This document shows positions 35,830-42,908 of a stretch of DNA of 42,908 nt, in pieces. The notes beneath the pieces were generated by a model that ran no database searches, was not told the DNA's origin, and worked only from the letters and a program-made list of their open reading frames with translations. The position numbers and the translations under genes were made by a program. Where the stretch lies: assembly GCF_000336575.1 (NCBI RefSeq), contig NZ_AOPO01000025.1, positions 1 through 42,908 on the forward strand, in the 5' to 3' direction. Origin of the DNA: Vreelandella titanicae BH1. Lineage in GTDB: Bacteria > Pseudomonadota > Gammaproteobacteria > Pseudomonadales > Halomonadaceae. Each line of letters starts with the position of its first letter. Positions within the stretch are counted from its first letter, which is position 1.

Positions 35830-36444
35830 CTACTCCTCAACGTCGTCTAGCGATAAACCCAGATTGCTGATGCCACCATTGCGACCTAATTCACGCACCT
35901 CTTTCAGCGACGCCTTATCCAGCGGTTCGCTGACGGCTTCCAATACGGCATCCAATACGGCATCCTGAAAATCGTTTTCGTCGTCCATCAACGGATGGTC
36001 GCGAATAATCAGCGCTAGCTTTTGCGCGTCCACCTCGCCTTCAGTGAGTTCTATAAAGGCGCGTACGCCCGCTCGGGATGTGCGGCTAACATCCAGCACG
36101 GCCTCTGGGGAGTCGCCTTGCAGGGTATCCAGCAGCGCTGAGACCGACACCACTGCATCCAGGGCGCGCCGGGCACCAAAGCTGTCATCCTCTTCGGGCG
36201 GCTCACACTCGGCTAACTTTTCCGCTTGGCGGGCAAAGTCGATACTGGCATTGGGCACATTAAGCCGCTCCCAGACCAAACTCAGCACGGTACCTAGCGT
36301 ATGGCTATCGCCGTGGCCGGTGGTTTGCTGATAAAGCATATAGTTTGGCAACAAACGCTCGCACAACGCCCCCATAAAGGCTTGCTGGGCAGGTAGCGGG
36401 AGCTCTTGTAACCGTTGGTAAAAGCCCTGGGGTTTCGACACCAT
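35830..36444 (-). CDS. YjaG/DUF416-family protein
   Basis: A 204-residue cytoplasmic, mostly helical protein of the DUF416 family; E. coli YjaG is 196 residues. Family landmarks visible are FMGALCERLLPNYMLYQQTTGHGDS near the start, VLSLVWERL, a FGARRALDAVVSVSALLD segment and the ending NGGISNLGLSL. Function is unknown. I chose the ATG at 36444, with AGGAA six bases upstream; a longer frame reaching 36579 would overlap the divergent neighbour and adds sequence with no family similarity. Confidence 0.87.
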   Translation of the reverse strand: MVSKPQGFYQRLQELPLPAQQAFMGALCERLLPNYMLYQQTTGHGDSHTLGTVLSLVWERLNVPNASIDFARQAEKLAECEPPEEDDSFGARRALDAVVSVSALLDTLQGDSPEAVLDVSRTSRAGVRAFIELTEGEVDAQKLALIIRDHPLMDDENDFQDAVLDAVLEAVSEPLDKASLKEVRELGRNGGISNLGLSLDDVEE

Positions 36445-36567
36445 ACTGATTTCCTGGATCGCTTGACGTGGGATATTGGTGAAAAGTAGCGGGTACGTTA
36501 TCGTCTCTCTACGCTTGGGGCGGTTCCCCAGCGCTTTGATGATTGTACGGCCGGCGAGGAGATTACC

Positions 36568-37257
36568 ATGCATATTCATCTGCTACAGCACGGCCCTGAC
36601 CATGGCCCCGCCCGGTTAACCGATTGGCTAACCAGTATGGGTCATAGTTACACCGTTTTTCATCTCTACGCAGGCGAGCTAACGCCCCGCCCAAACGAGT
36701 CTGATGCACTGATTATACTTGATGGCCCAGAAGAGCTACTCAGCCATCCTCCGGCGTGGTTTAAAGCCGAAGATAAGCTCATCAACCGCTATTTGGATGG
36801 CCAAAAACCGCTGTTGGGTATTGGCGTAGGCGCCCACTGGATAGCCCAGGCACTGGGCTCGGTGGTAGCGCCTGGTACCTATACTGAAACAGGCTGGCAT
36901 ACAGTCACCCTAGCGCCGGAAAGCTTGCTGGATTTACCCGAAACATTCAGCGCTTTTATGTGGCATCGCTATGTCTTCAGTTTACCCGACGATGCGCTGC
37001 CCCTAGGCGGTAGCGAAGCTGCACCGCTGCAAGGGTTTGCATGGGACAGAGGTCGTGTCATCGGCCTGCTGTGCCACCTGGAAGCCACTGCGGCTAGCGT
37101 GAAACAGCTACTGGGCACAGCCGAGTGGCCTGGAGCGTCACCTTCCACTACCCGCTATGTTCAGGATGCGGCCCAAATATTAGAAGACCCCAACCGCTTT
37201 ATTCACCTCGCGCCACAGCTCGACCGACTGATGACCCAGTGGCTTAAAGCAGCGTAA
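36568..37257 (+). CDS. Class I glutamine amidotransferase-like protein lacking the catalytic cysteine
   Basis: A 229-residue protein with the flavodoxin-like class I amidotransferase fold, closest in style to stand-alone GMP-synthase-like domains. Where active enzymes read G-I-C-x-G-H-Q, this one reads LLGIGVGAHWIAQALGS: the cysteine position is Gly86, encoded GGC, one base from TGC. The partner histidine and glutamate persist (CHLE, His170 and Glu172). It should therefore not hydrolyse glutamine, and may bind a ligand or protein instead. The start has GGAG six bases upstream. It diverges from the YjaG-family gene and converges with selU. Confidence 0.82.
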   Translation: MHIHLLQHGPDHGPARLTDWLTSMGHSYTVFHLYAGELTPRPNESDALIILDGPEELLSHPPAWFKAEDKLINRYLDGQKPLLGIGVGAHWIAQALGSVVAPGTYTETGWHTVTLAPESLLDLPETFSAFMWHRYVFSLPDDALPLGGSEAAPLQGFAWDRGRVIGLLCHLEATAASVKQLLGTAEWPGASPSTTRYVQDAAQILEDPNRFIHLAPQLDRLMTQWLKAA

Positions 37258-37269
37258 CCGTAGCAAGCG

Positions 37270-38370
37270 TCAGCGGTTCCACTGCCTGGCGGCCTCTAGG
37301 CAGCTATCCCAATCGCCCACATGAATCTCTGGCGGCGCAGCGTCGCGCTGCTTCTCTAAATGGTAGCGGTAGAGCGGGTCGTAGTACTCGGTGAGCAGCG
37401 GCGCAAGCCAGGCTTCATGGGATTGGGGGTTGCCCTGGGCATGCTCTTTGAATGCCAGCGCCTGCAGCCGCTGTAAGCGCTGAAGGCGCGCGTTACCCAA
37501 GCGTTTTCCTAGTCGGATAAGGGAATTACTTAACTGCGCCTGCATTAATTGCCAGCCCTGGTAGGCCCCATGACGAGCGGCATAGGCCTGCTCCAGGCCG
37601 ATAATATAGTCCTGCTGAATCTGAGCAAGGCGCCAATCCAGCGGCATTTCGATACGCACCCGCGGCGCTTGCTGCTGCGCCCGCCAGAAGTTCAAGGGAA
37701 TATTGGCGTTGCCAATCTGACGGGATTCATCTTCGATGACCAGCCCTTCCATCAGCCCGATTAGCCGCTTGGCCAGCGCATGCTCAAAGTTGATTTGAGT
37801 AGCAGGCTCTTCAGGTCTGCGTCCAAAAGCAGAACCTTTGTGGTGCGCATAAGCTTCCAGGTCGACGCCATTATCGAGCTGATTAATCAGCGCTGTTTTT
37901 GCACACCCGGTGAGCCCGGCAACAACCAGCATTGGCTGAAGCGCGGCCGTATCAATGCGCTCACAGAGCGCTTGGCGCATAGCCTTCCAGCCACCCTCCA
38001 GCCGTGGCCTGGAGATACCGGCCTCTTCCAGCCACTGCTGAGCAATTTGCGAGCGCAGTCCACCGCGAAAGCAGTAAATCAATGCATCTGGGTATTCGGC
38101 TAAGTACTTCTGCCACGCTGCGACCCGAGCCTGCTTGACCTCGCCGCTGACTAAACGCTCACCTAGCTCAATCGCCGCGGCTTGACCATGCTTCTTATAA
38201 GCGATGCCCACCTGATGACGCTCGTCATCGACCATTAAGGGCAGATTGACGGCACCGGGCAGCGCGCCCTGGGCAAACTCCACCGGGGCGCGCACATCTA
38301 TTAGCGGTCGCTCTTCTCTAATTAAACCCAATACCGCCGGTGTGGTGGCTGGAGTTGTGGCCAGTGTCAC
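37270..38370 (-). CDS. selU: tRNA 2-selenouridine synthase (SelU/MnmH)
   Basis: 366 residues. It replaces sulfur by selenium in 2-thiouridine at the wobble position of Lys, Glu and Gln tRNAs, using selenophosphate. The N-terminal rhodanese domain has its active cysteine at Cys100 in IYCFRGGLRSQ, followed by a P-loop domain. The P-loop reads GLTGCAKT (152-159), with alanine at 157 where the Walker A consensus has glycine. Its start overlaps the selD stop by four bases, so selenium supply and use are translationally coupled. Confidence 0.94.
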   Translation of the reverse strand: MTLATTPATTPAVLGLIREERPLIDVRAPVEFAQGALPGAVNLPLMVDDERHQVGIAYKKHGQAAAIELGERLVSGEVKQARVAAWQKYLAEYPDALIYCFRGGLRSQIAQQWLEEAGISRPRLEGGWKAMRQALCERIDTAALQPMLVVAGLTGCAKTALINQLDNGVDLEAYAHHKGSAFGRRPEEPATQINFEHALAKRLIGLMEGLVIEDESRQIGNANIPLNFWRAQQQAPRVRIEMPLDWRLAQIQQDYIIGLEQAYAARHGAYQGWQLMQAQLSNSLIRLGKRLGNARLQRLQRLQALAFKEHAQGNPQSHEAWLAPLLTEYYDPLYRYHLEKQRDAAPPEIHVGDWDSCLEAARQWNR

Positions 38371-39404
38371 CCGACCACCTCGATGGAGACTTTACCCTGG
38401 CGCGCCTTCATGACGCCGAATGACTGTAACGACAGGCCGAATTCGCGACCAATACGCTCAACGTCATCCTCCCAGGCGGGGTCAACGCTGAGCAGCAGGC
38501 CGCCGGAAGTCTGGGGGTCACATAACCACTGCCAGTGGGCTTCATCCATGGCCGGCAGGCTCTCCCCCAGCGCATCACGATTGCGCAGCGTACCACCAGG
38601 CACAGCGCCTTGGCGGCGGTAGGACTCTGCCTCGGCCAGACGAGGCAACTTACGGAAATCAATCTGGGCCATGACGTTACTGGCCTGGCACATTTCAGCA
38701 AGGTGGCCCGCCAAGCCAAAACCAGTAACATCAGTCATGGCATTCACCCCTTTTACATTGGCAAGCTTCACACCAATACTATTGGGCTTGAGCATCGTTT
38801 CACGGGCAAGACCATGGTGGCCCATTTCCAGCAAGCCACGTTTCTCTGCTGTGGTTAGCATGCCTACGCCTAACGGCTTGGTTAAAAACAGTAGATCACC
38901 CGGTTTGGCGGTGCTGTTTAGCTTGAGCTTATCCAGGTCGACTAAGCCATTTACCGCGAGTCCGAAAATCGGCTCGGGCGCATCAATAGAGTGACCGCCC
39001 GCCAGGGCAACGCCTAATTCGCGACACACCGCCTGGGCGCCGGCCATTACGTCCCCCGCCACTTCAGCGCTGAGTTTATCCAGCGGCCAACCGAGAATAC
39101 CTAACGCCATCACCGGCGTGCCGCCCATGGCGTAAACATCGCTGATGGCATTGGTCGCCGCGATACGGCCAAAATCGAAGGGGTCGTCGACAATGGGCAT
39201 AAAGAAATCCGTAGTGGCAATCATGCCCCGCCCATCGCCCAGATCGTAGACAGCCGCATCTTCTCGTCCCTGATTGCCGACGATAAGCCGCTTATGGCCC
39301 GCCGCTGGCCCCGCCTTGGCAAGAATGCCATCCAGCACGTCCGGGGCGATTTTGCAGCCACAGCCCGCGCCGTGGCTATATTGGGTCAAGCGAATCGAAC
39401 TCAT
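38367..39404 (-). CDS. selD: Selenide, water dikinase (selenophosphate synthetase)
   Basis: A 345-residue enzyme making selenophosphate from selenide and ATP. The active-site segment SIRLTQYSHGAGCGCK has Cys15 and Lys18, matching Cys17 and Lys20 of E. coli; the catalytic residue is cysteine, not selenocysteine. The ATP-binding blocks DFFMPIVDDPFDFGRIAA and AGGHSIDAPEP are present. The ATG at 39404 has AAGGAG upstream. It lies between radA and selU on the same strand. No selA, selB or selenoprotein gene is visible here, so within the window selenium is linked only to tRNA modification. Confidence 0.96.
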   Translation of the reverse strand: MSSIRLTQYSHGAGCGCKIAPDVLDGILAKAGPAAGHKRLIVGNQGREDAAVYDLGDGRGMIATTDFFMPIVDDPFDFGRIAATNAISDVYAMGGTPVMALGILGWPLDKLSAEVAGDVMAGAQAVCRELGVALAGGHSIDAPEPIFGLAVNGLVDLDKLKLNSTAKPGDLLFLTKPLGVGMLTTAEKRGLLEMGHHGLARETMLKPNSIGVKLANVKGVNAMTDVTGFGLAGHLAEMCQASNVMAQIDFRKLPRLAEAESYRRQGAVPGGTLRNRDALGESLPAMDEAHWQWLCDPQTSGGLLLSVDPAWEDDVERIGREFGLSLQSFGVMKARQGKVSIEVVG

Positions 39405-39460
39405 CGTGTCTCTCCTTGGCACTTGGGGAATATCATCAGTTTAACCCAGTATCGTCCAGG

Positions 39461-40837
39461 CTACAGGGCGTCCAGCGCATCGCTGAGTTTATCAACAGCG
39501 ATCACTTCCATACCCTTAGGCGCCTGCTTGGGTGCGTTAGCGCGCGGTACAATGGCGCGGAGAAAACCGTGCTTGGCCGCTTCGGCAATGCGTTCTTGGC
39601 CGCTGGGCACCGGGCGTATCTCGCCCGATAGCCCAACCTCACCAAAGACCACCAGCTCTTTGGGCAGGGCCCGGTTTTGCAGGCTAGAGACCACCGCCAA
39701 CAGTACTGCCAAATCAGCGCTGGTTTCGAGCACTTTGACACCTCCGACGACGTTTAAAAATACGTCCTGATCGCCGGTAAACAGGCCGCCGTGGCGATTA
39801 AGTACCGCTAACAGCATGGCCAGACGGTTTTGATCCACGCCGACGGCGACTCGACGAGGATTACCCAGCGCAGACTCATCCACCAGCGCCTGTACCTCGA
39901 CCAGAATCGGCCGTGTGCCTTCCCACACCACCATGACTAAACTACCTGGCGCCTGCTCCTCCTGGCGAGAAAGAAAAATCGCGCTGGGGTTTTTAACTTC
40001 TTTAAGGCCCTGTTCAAGCATAGCGAAGACGCCTAGCTCGTTGACGGCACCAAAGCGGTTTTTCTGCCCTCGCAGGGTACGAAAGCGTGAGTCGGCGCCC
40101 CCCTCTAATAGCAGCGAGGCATCAATCATATGCTCAAGCACTTTAGGGCCCGCCAGCGAACCGTCCTTAGTGACGTGACCTACCAGCAGCAAAACCGTAT
40201 TAGTCTTTTTGGCGAAGCGCGTTAGCGCCGCGGCTGACTCGCGCACCTGGGCAACGCCACCGGGTGCAGAACTGATATCTTCCAGATGCATGGTTTGGAT
40301 GGAGTCAATCACCAGAATCTCTGGCTTCTCCCGCTCAGACACCGCCAGAATAGTTTCTACACTGGTCTCGGCCAGCATTTTCAAACCATTGGTGGGCAAC
40401 TGTAGGCGGTGCGCACGCATCGCTACCTGGGAGAGTGACTCCTCACCGGTCACATAGAGGATACGCCGCTGCTGGGCCAACTTGCAGGCCGTTTGCAGCA
40501 GCAGGGTCGATTTGCCCGCCCCAGGATTACCACCCAACAGAACCGCTGACCCGGGCACCAACCCTCCGCCTAGCACGCGATCAAACTCCGCGAACGTCGA
40601 GCTCATACGCGGCACTTCACTAAGATCCACATTGCCCAGGTCGATCACTTCACGGGACAGATCACCCGCGTAGCCAGATCGACCGGGGGCTGCGCCGCCA
40701 CCAGGGCGGGCGCTCGCCAAGTGCACTTCACTGAGCGTGTTCCACTCGTGGCAACTGCTACATTGTCCCTGCCATTTACGGTATTCGGCACCGCACTCGG
40801 TACACACAAAGGCGCTTTTGGCTTTGGCCACTGCCAT
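39461..40837 (-). CDS. radA: DNA repair protein RadA
   Basis: A 458-residue RecA-like ATPase that promotes branch migration in recombination. In order: a zinc finger (CTECGAEYRKWQGQCSSC, near the N-terminus), Walker A GGNPGAGKST, the RadA-specific KNRFG motif in GQKNRFGAVNE, and a C-terminal Lon-like domain. The ATG at 40837 has AGGAG four bases upstream; earlier in-frame starts add residues without similarity. selD follows after 56 bases. Confidence 0.96.
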   Translation of the reverse strand: MAVAKAKSAFVCTECGAEYRKWQGQCSSCHEWNTLSEVHLASARPGGGAAPGRSGYAGDLSREVIDLGNVDLSEVPRMSSTFAEFDRVLGGGLVPGSAVLLGGNPGAGKSTLLLQTACKLAQQRRILYVTGEESLSQVAMRAHRLQLPTNGLKMLAETSVETILAVSEREKPEILVIDSIQTMHLEDISSAPGGVAQVRESAAALTRFAKKTNTVLLLVGHVTKDGSLAGPKVLEHMIDASLLLEGGADSRFRTLRGQKNRFGAVNELGVFAMLEQGLKEVKNPSAIFLSRQEEQAPGSLVMVVWEGTRPILVEVQALVDESALGNPRRVAVGVDQNRLAMLLAVLNRHGGLFTGDQDVFLNVVGGVKVLETSADLAVLLAVVSSLQNRALPKELVVFGEVGLSGEIRPVPSGQERIAEAAKHGFLRAIVPRANAPKQAPKGMEVIAVDKLSDALDAL

Positions 40838-40935
40838 TACACTCCTACTGTTGCTGTCACTAAGTGGCAACTTACGCTTGGCTGCCGCTAGTATTCATCA
40901 CTTACTGTCGCGTACTTTATATTCATGAGTGCCAG

Positions 40936-40969
40936 CAAACACAAAAGGCGGCCAGTGGCCGCCTTTTGT
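40936..40969 (-). terminator. Terminator of the NlpE-like gene
   Basis: A 13-pair perfect stem (arms at 40941-40953 and 40957-40969; GGCGGCC core) with a three-base loop, trailed on the minus strand by TTTTGTGTTTG. It separates this gene from radA. Confidence 0.85.
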
Positions 40970-40985
40970 ACTACTGGCTAACGTC

Positions 40986-41432
40986 TTATTGACGCTTTAG
41001 CTGCAGCATTTCACCATTTTCAAAGCGGCGACGCTCTGGATCAATCAACTCCAACGTGCTCTCATCAATACGCATGAAGTAGTAGATTTGACCATCGCCA
41101 TCTGGCGTCAGTTCGTAAACAGTGGCGTCCGGATCGGAAGGCGTACCGGTTAGCACTTCCCAGTTACCCGCGTAGTTTTCATCCGGCGGTGTTTGAGGGT
41201 GGTTACGGTAAGAAGCGTTCAGTGTGAAGGTACGCTCTTCAGCCGCGCTCATCTCTTCACCCACCATCGTGACATCCAGATCGATACCATCGCAATTGCG
41301 GCAAGGTAATGAACCTTGGTAATTTTGCTGTGCGGCAGCTGCCTCTTCTTGCTGCTGCTCCATGGGGCTGCTTGCACAGCCAGCCAGCAGTGCCAACATG
41401 GCCGAACCGGCCAGCAAACTCTTAAGTTGCAT
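40986..41432 (-). CDS. NlpE-like lipoprotein
   Basis: A 148-residue lipoprotein. The signal peptide MQLKSLLAGSAMLALLAGC ends in a perfect lipobox with Cys19 as the lipid site. A short glutamine/alanine-rich linker precedes an NlpE N-terminal domain with the signature LPCRNCDGIDLDV (Cys44, Cys47), as in the LPCADCPGI motif of E. coli NlpE, and an outer strand pattern YELTPDGDGQIYYFMRIDESTLELID. NlpE senses envelope or copper stress and signals through Cpx in E. coli; this protein has only the N-terminal domain, so that role is uncertain. AAGGAG lies seven bases before the ATG. Confidence 0.85.
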   Translation of the reverse strand: MQLKSLLAGSAMLALLAGCASSPMEQQQEEAAAAQQNYQGSLPCRNCDGIDLDVTMVGEEMSAAEERTFTLNASYRNHPQTPPDENYAGNWEVLTGTPSDPDATVYELTPDGDGQIYYFMRIDESTLELIDPERRRFENGEMLQLKRQ

Positions 41433-41598
41433 AGAGTGTCTCCTTAATCTCGTGTTGGACATCACATTTATTTACGCGCACTTATGACAGCATAACCGCT
41501 ACAAGGTGCGACGCACACCCCTAGCGATGCGAATGCTTGCGCTAAGTTAGCCTTCAAGCGACCATGGTGTACCTTGCTAGGATAATCAGGTTACCCAC

Positions 41599-42657
41599 AT
41601 GAGCCAATACTGGAGTCCGGCCGTTCGCGAACTTACGCCTTACGTGCCCGGCGAGCAGCCACGCGAGCAGCTTGTAAAGCTCAATACCAATGAAAACCCT
41701 TACCCACCTGCGCCAGGTGTCGGTGAGGCACTGCGTGACTACGCGACCGATCATCTACGCCTCTACCCTGACCCAACCTCTGCAGCGCTGCGTGAAGCGT
41801 TGGCGGAGACGTTTCAGGTAGCAAGTAGCCAAGTGTTTGTCGGTAATGGTTCCGATGAGGTGCTGGCGTTTGCCTTTCAGGCATTTTTCCGCCATGGCGC
41901 ACCACTAGATGTACCCACGATCACCTATAGCTTCTACCCCGTTTACGCCAATCTTTATGACGTTGAGCTGCGAAAGCATCCGCTCAATAAGCAGTGGGAA
42001 GTCGATATTGATGCTCTTGCGGCTGATGCTAACCGTAGCGGCGTTATTTTCGCTAACCCCAACGCTCCTACTGGCCACGCGCATTCGCTTGCGGCTATCG
42101 AGGCGCTGCTAAAGCGCGTCACTGATCGAGTAGTGCTGGTGGACGAGGCGTATGTCGATTTCGGCGCAGAGAGTGCTGTTTCGCTGATTGATCGCTACCC
42201 TAACCTTCTCGTCACCGGTACGTTTTCTAAATCACGCAGTTTGGCAGGCTTGCGGCTAGGCTATGCGGTGGGCTCAGAGGAGTTGATCGATGGCCTGTTG
42301 CGGGTAAAAGACTCCTTTAACTCTTTTCCAGTGGATAGTTTGGCAAGCTTAGTAGGCATCGCCGCACTCAAAGATGTCGAGCATTTTGAAGCCTGCCGCG
42401 AGCGTGTTATTACCACCCGTGAACGCACTCGCCGGCGCCTTGAAGCCTTGGGCTTTGAAGTGTTACCCTCTAAGGCTAACTTTGTGCTCGCCCAGCACCC
42501 TAACCACGAAGGCGCGCAGCTATTTGCTGGCCTACGCGAGCGGGGCATTCTGGTGCGCCATTTTAATACCTCAGACCTCAACAACTTCCTACGCATCACC
42601 ATCGGCACCGATGATGAGATGGATAGCCTGATTGAAGCGTTAGAGATGCTTCTCTAG
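41599..42657 (+). CDS. hisC: Histidinol-phosphate aminotransferase
   Basis: A 352-residue class I/II aminotransferase catalysing the seventh histidine step, with PLP attached at Lys211 in TGTFSKSRSLAGLRLGYAVG. Other motifs are LNTNENPYPP near residue 30, FVGNGSDEVL, FANPNAPTG and LVDEAYVDF. The ribosome-binding site is weak. It stands about 6 kb from hisBHAF and in its own unit. A related activity on phenylalanine or tyrosine cannot be excluded from sequence. Confidence 0.93.
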   Translation: MSQYWSPAVRELTPYVPGEQPREQLVKLNTNENPYPPAPGVGEALRDYATDHLRLYPDPTSAALREALAETFQVASSQVFVGNGSDEVLAFAFQAFFRHGAPLDVPTITYSFYPVYANLYDVELRKHPLNKQWEVDIDALAADANRSGVIFANPNAPTGHAHSLAAIEALLKRVTDRVVLVDEAYVDFGAESAVSLIDRYPNLLVTGTFSKSRSLAGLRLGYAVGSEELIDGLLRVKDSFNSFPVDSLASLVGIAALKDVEHFEACRERVITTRERTRRRLEALGFEVLPSKANFVLAQHPNHEGAQLFAGLRERGILVRHFNTSDLNNFLRITIGTDDEMDSLIEALEMLL

Positions 42658-42740
42658 TAAAGGGTGAGGGGTGTAAGGAGTGAGGAGAGCCTTGCTGGCA
42701 GCTCACACCCTTTACTCCTTACTATTTACTCCCCCTCACG
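42656..42740. repeat. Inverted low-complexity repeat downstream of hisC
   Basis: Purine-rich AGTAAAGGGTG and GTAAGGAGT (42656-42687) recur as their complements (CACCCTTTACT and ACTCCTTAC) at 42705-42723, and the segment continues with CTCCCCCTCAC. The two arms could pair as a long imperfect hairpin. It resembles intergenic palindromic repeats that occur in many copies in some genomes, but copy number cannot be seen here. Confidence 0.4.
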
Positions 42741-42747
42741 CAAAAAC

Positions 42748-42780
42748 ATCCCCCAAGGCATCAGCCCTGGGGGATTTTTC
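42748..42780 (+). terminator. Terminator downstream of hisC
   Basis: ATCCCCCA pairs with TGGGGGAT (inner GGC/GCC pairs also possible) and is followed by TTTTTC. It lies 90 bases beyond the hisC stop. Confidence 0.85.
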
Positions 42781-42800
42781 ATAATAAGCGCCTGACGATG

Positions 42801-42866
42801 ATCGGGCCGGCCATCCGGCGGCCGGCGCTCCGGGACTCTCCATGGGGAGACCCTTTGCTTTTCTTC
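42801..42866. other. Structured, unexplained intergenic segment
   Basis: A seven-pair GC hairpin (GCCGGCC at 42806-42812, GGCCGGC at 42820-42826) is followed by a second imperfect hairpin (42832-42853) and then TTTGCTTTTCTT. No open frame of note is seen. It could be the 3' end of a small RNA, a second terminator, or a leader or trailer element. I cannot assign it. Confidence 0.3.
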
Positions 42867-42875
42867 CACGCAAAC

Positions 42876-42901
42876 AAAAAACCCAGCCGGTTGGCTGGGT
42901 T
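42876..42901 (-). terminator. Terminator of a minus-strand gene beyond the window
   Basis: AACCCAGCC-GGTT-GGCTGGGTT forms a nine-pair stem with a four-base loop. On the minus strand it is followed by a run of T, which implies a gene transcribed leftwards from outside the right edge. Confidence 0.75.
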
Positions 42902-42908
42902 CTTCGTT

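Noticed and set aside
35830..36579. Long form of the YjaG-family protein starting at 36579
   Set aside because: It would overlap the start of the divergent amidotransferase-like gene, and the extra 45 residues have no family similarity; the ATG at 36444 has a ribosome-binding site.
38367..39404. Selenocysteine-containing SelD
   Set aside because: The active-site position is a normal cysteine codon and there is no in-frame TGA, so no recoding is needed.

Overview
The window is a gene-dense stretch of gammaproteobacterial chromosome. It most resembles Halomonas or a close relative, an assignment made from gene content and protein similarity recalled from memory, not from a search. The pointers are an ectoine hydroxylase gene (ectD, a marker of salt-tolerant bacteria), a TRAP transporter, a PolA/ThrB/SpeA neighbourhood, split histidine biosynthesis genes and moderately GC-rich coding sequence. 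Almost everything is housekeeping or ordinary transport. I see no prophage, insertion sequence, CRISPR array, toxin-antitoxin pair or defence island.

Layout, left to right. (1) 35-3691, minus strand: tmcA (tRNA(Met) cytidine acetyltransferase) followed by pepD (dipeptidase). (2) 3692-7116: a regulatory region and a three-gene TRAP transporter (dctP-dctQ-dctM type), with an intrinsic terminator between the binding protein and the permeases. (3) 7235-11332: a ferric-iron ABC transporter split into a plus-strand permease, a convergent ATPase and a divergent binding protein, the last preceded by a Fur-box-like site. (4) 11423-17697, minus strand: a complete cytochrome bd locus, cydA-cydB-cydX-cydD-cydC, combining oxidase, small subunit and maturation exporter behind a near-perfect FNR/Anr site. 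(5) polA, diverging from a thrB-speA pair. (6) 23871-27120: a fumarylacetoacetate hydrolase family gene, ectD, a META-domain lipoprotein and a LysE-type exporter. (7) 27344-27648: a tRNA operon (Phe-Gln-Thr) with a near-consensus promoter, and a tRNA-Thr-like fragment upstream. (8) mutY-yggX, then a GNAT/PanZ-like gene with asmA. (9) 32452-35291: hisB-hisH-hisA-hisF, followed by a small exported protein that looks PagP-like. (10) 35830-40837: a YjaG-family gene, a glutamine-amidotransferase-like protein lacking its catalytic cysteine, and radA-selD-selU (selenophosphate synthesis and its use in tRNA). (11) an NlpE-like lipoprotein, hisC, and a structured intergenic tail.

How the genes work together: the cyd cluster is self-sufficient for making an oxygen-scavenging quinol oxidase under low oxygen. 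SelD supplies selenophosphate to SelU for wobble-uridine modification, and the tRNA genes and TmcA also belong to translation. HisBHAF and HisC cover the middle of histidine synthesis, while hisG, hisD, hisI and hisE are not here. The observations most worth a second look are the PagP-like protein after hisF, the cysteine-less amidotransferase, the unified cydABXDC locus with its FNR site, the internal TRAP terminator, and the unexplained RNA-like structure at the right end.
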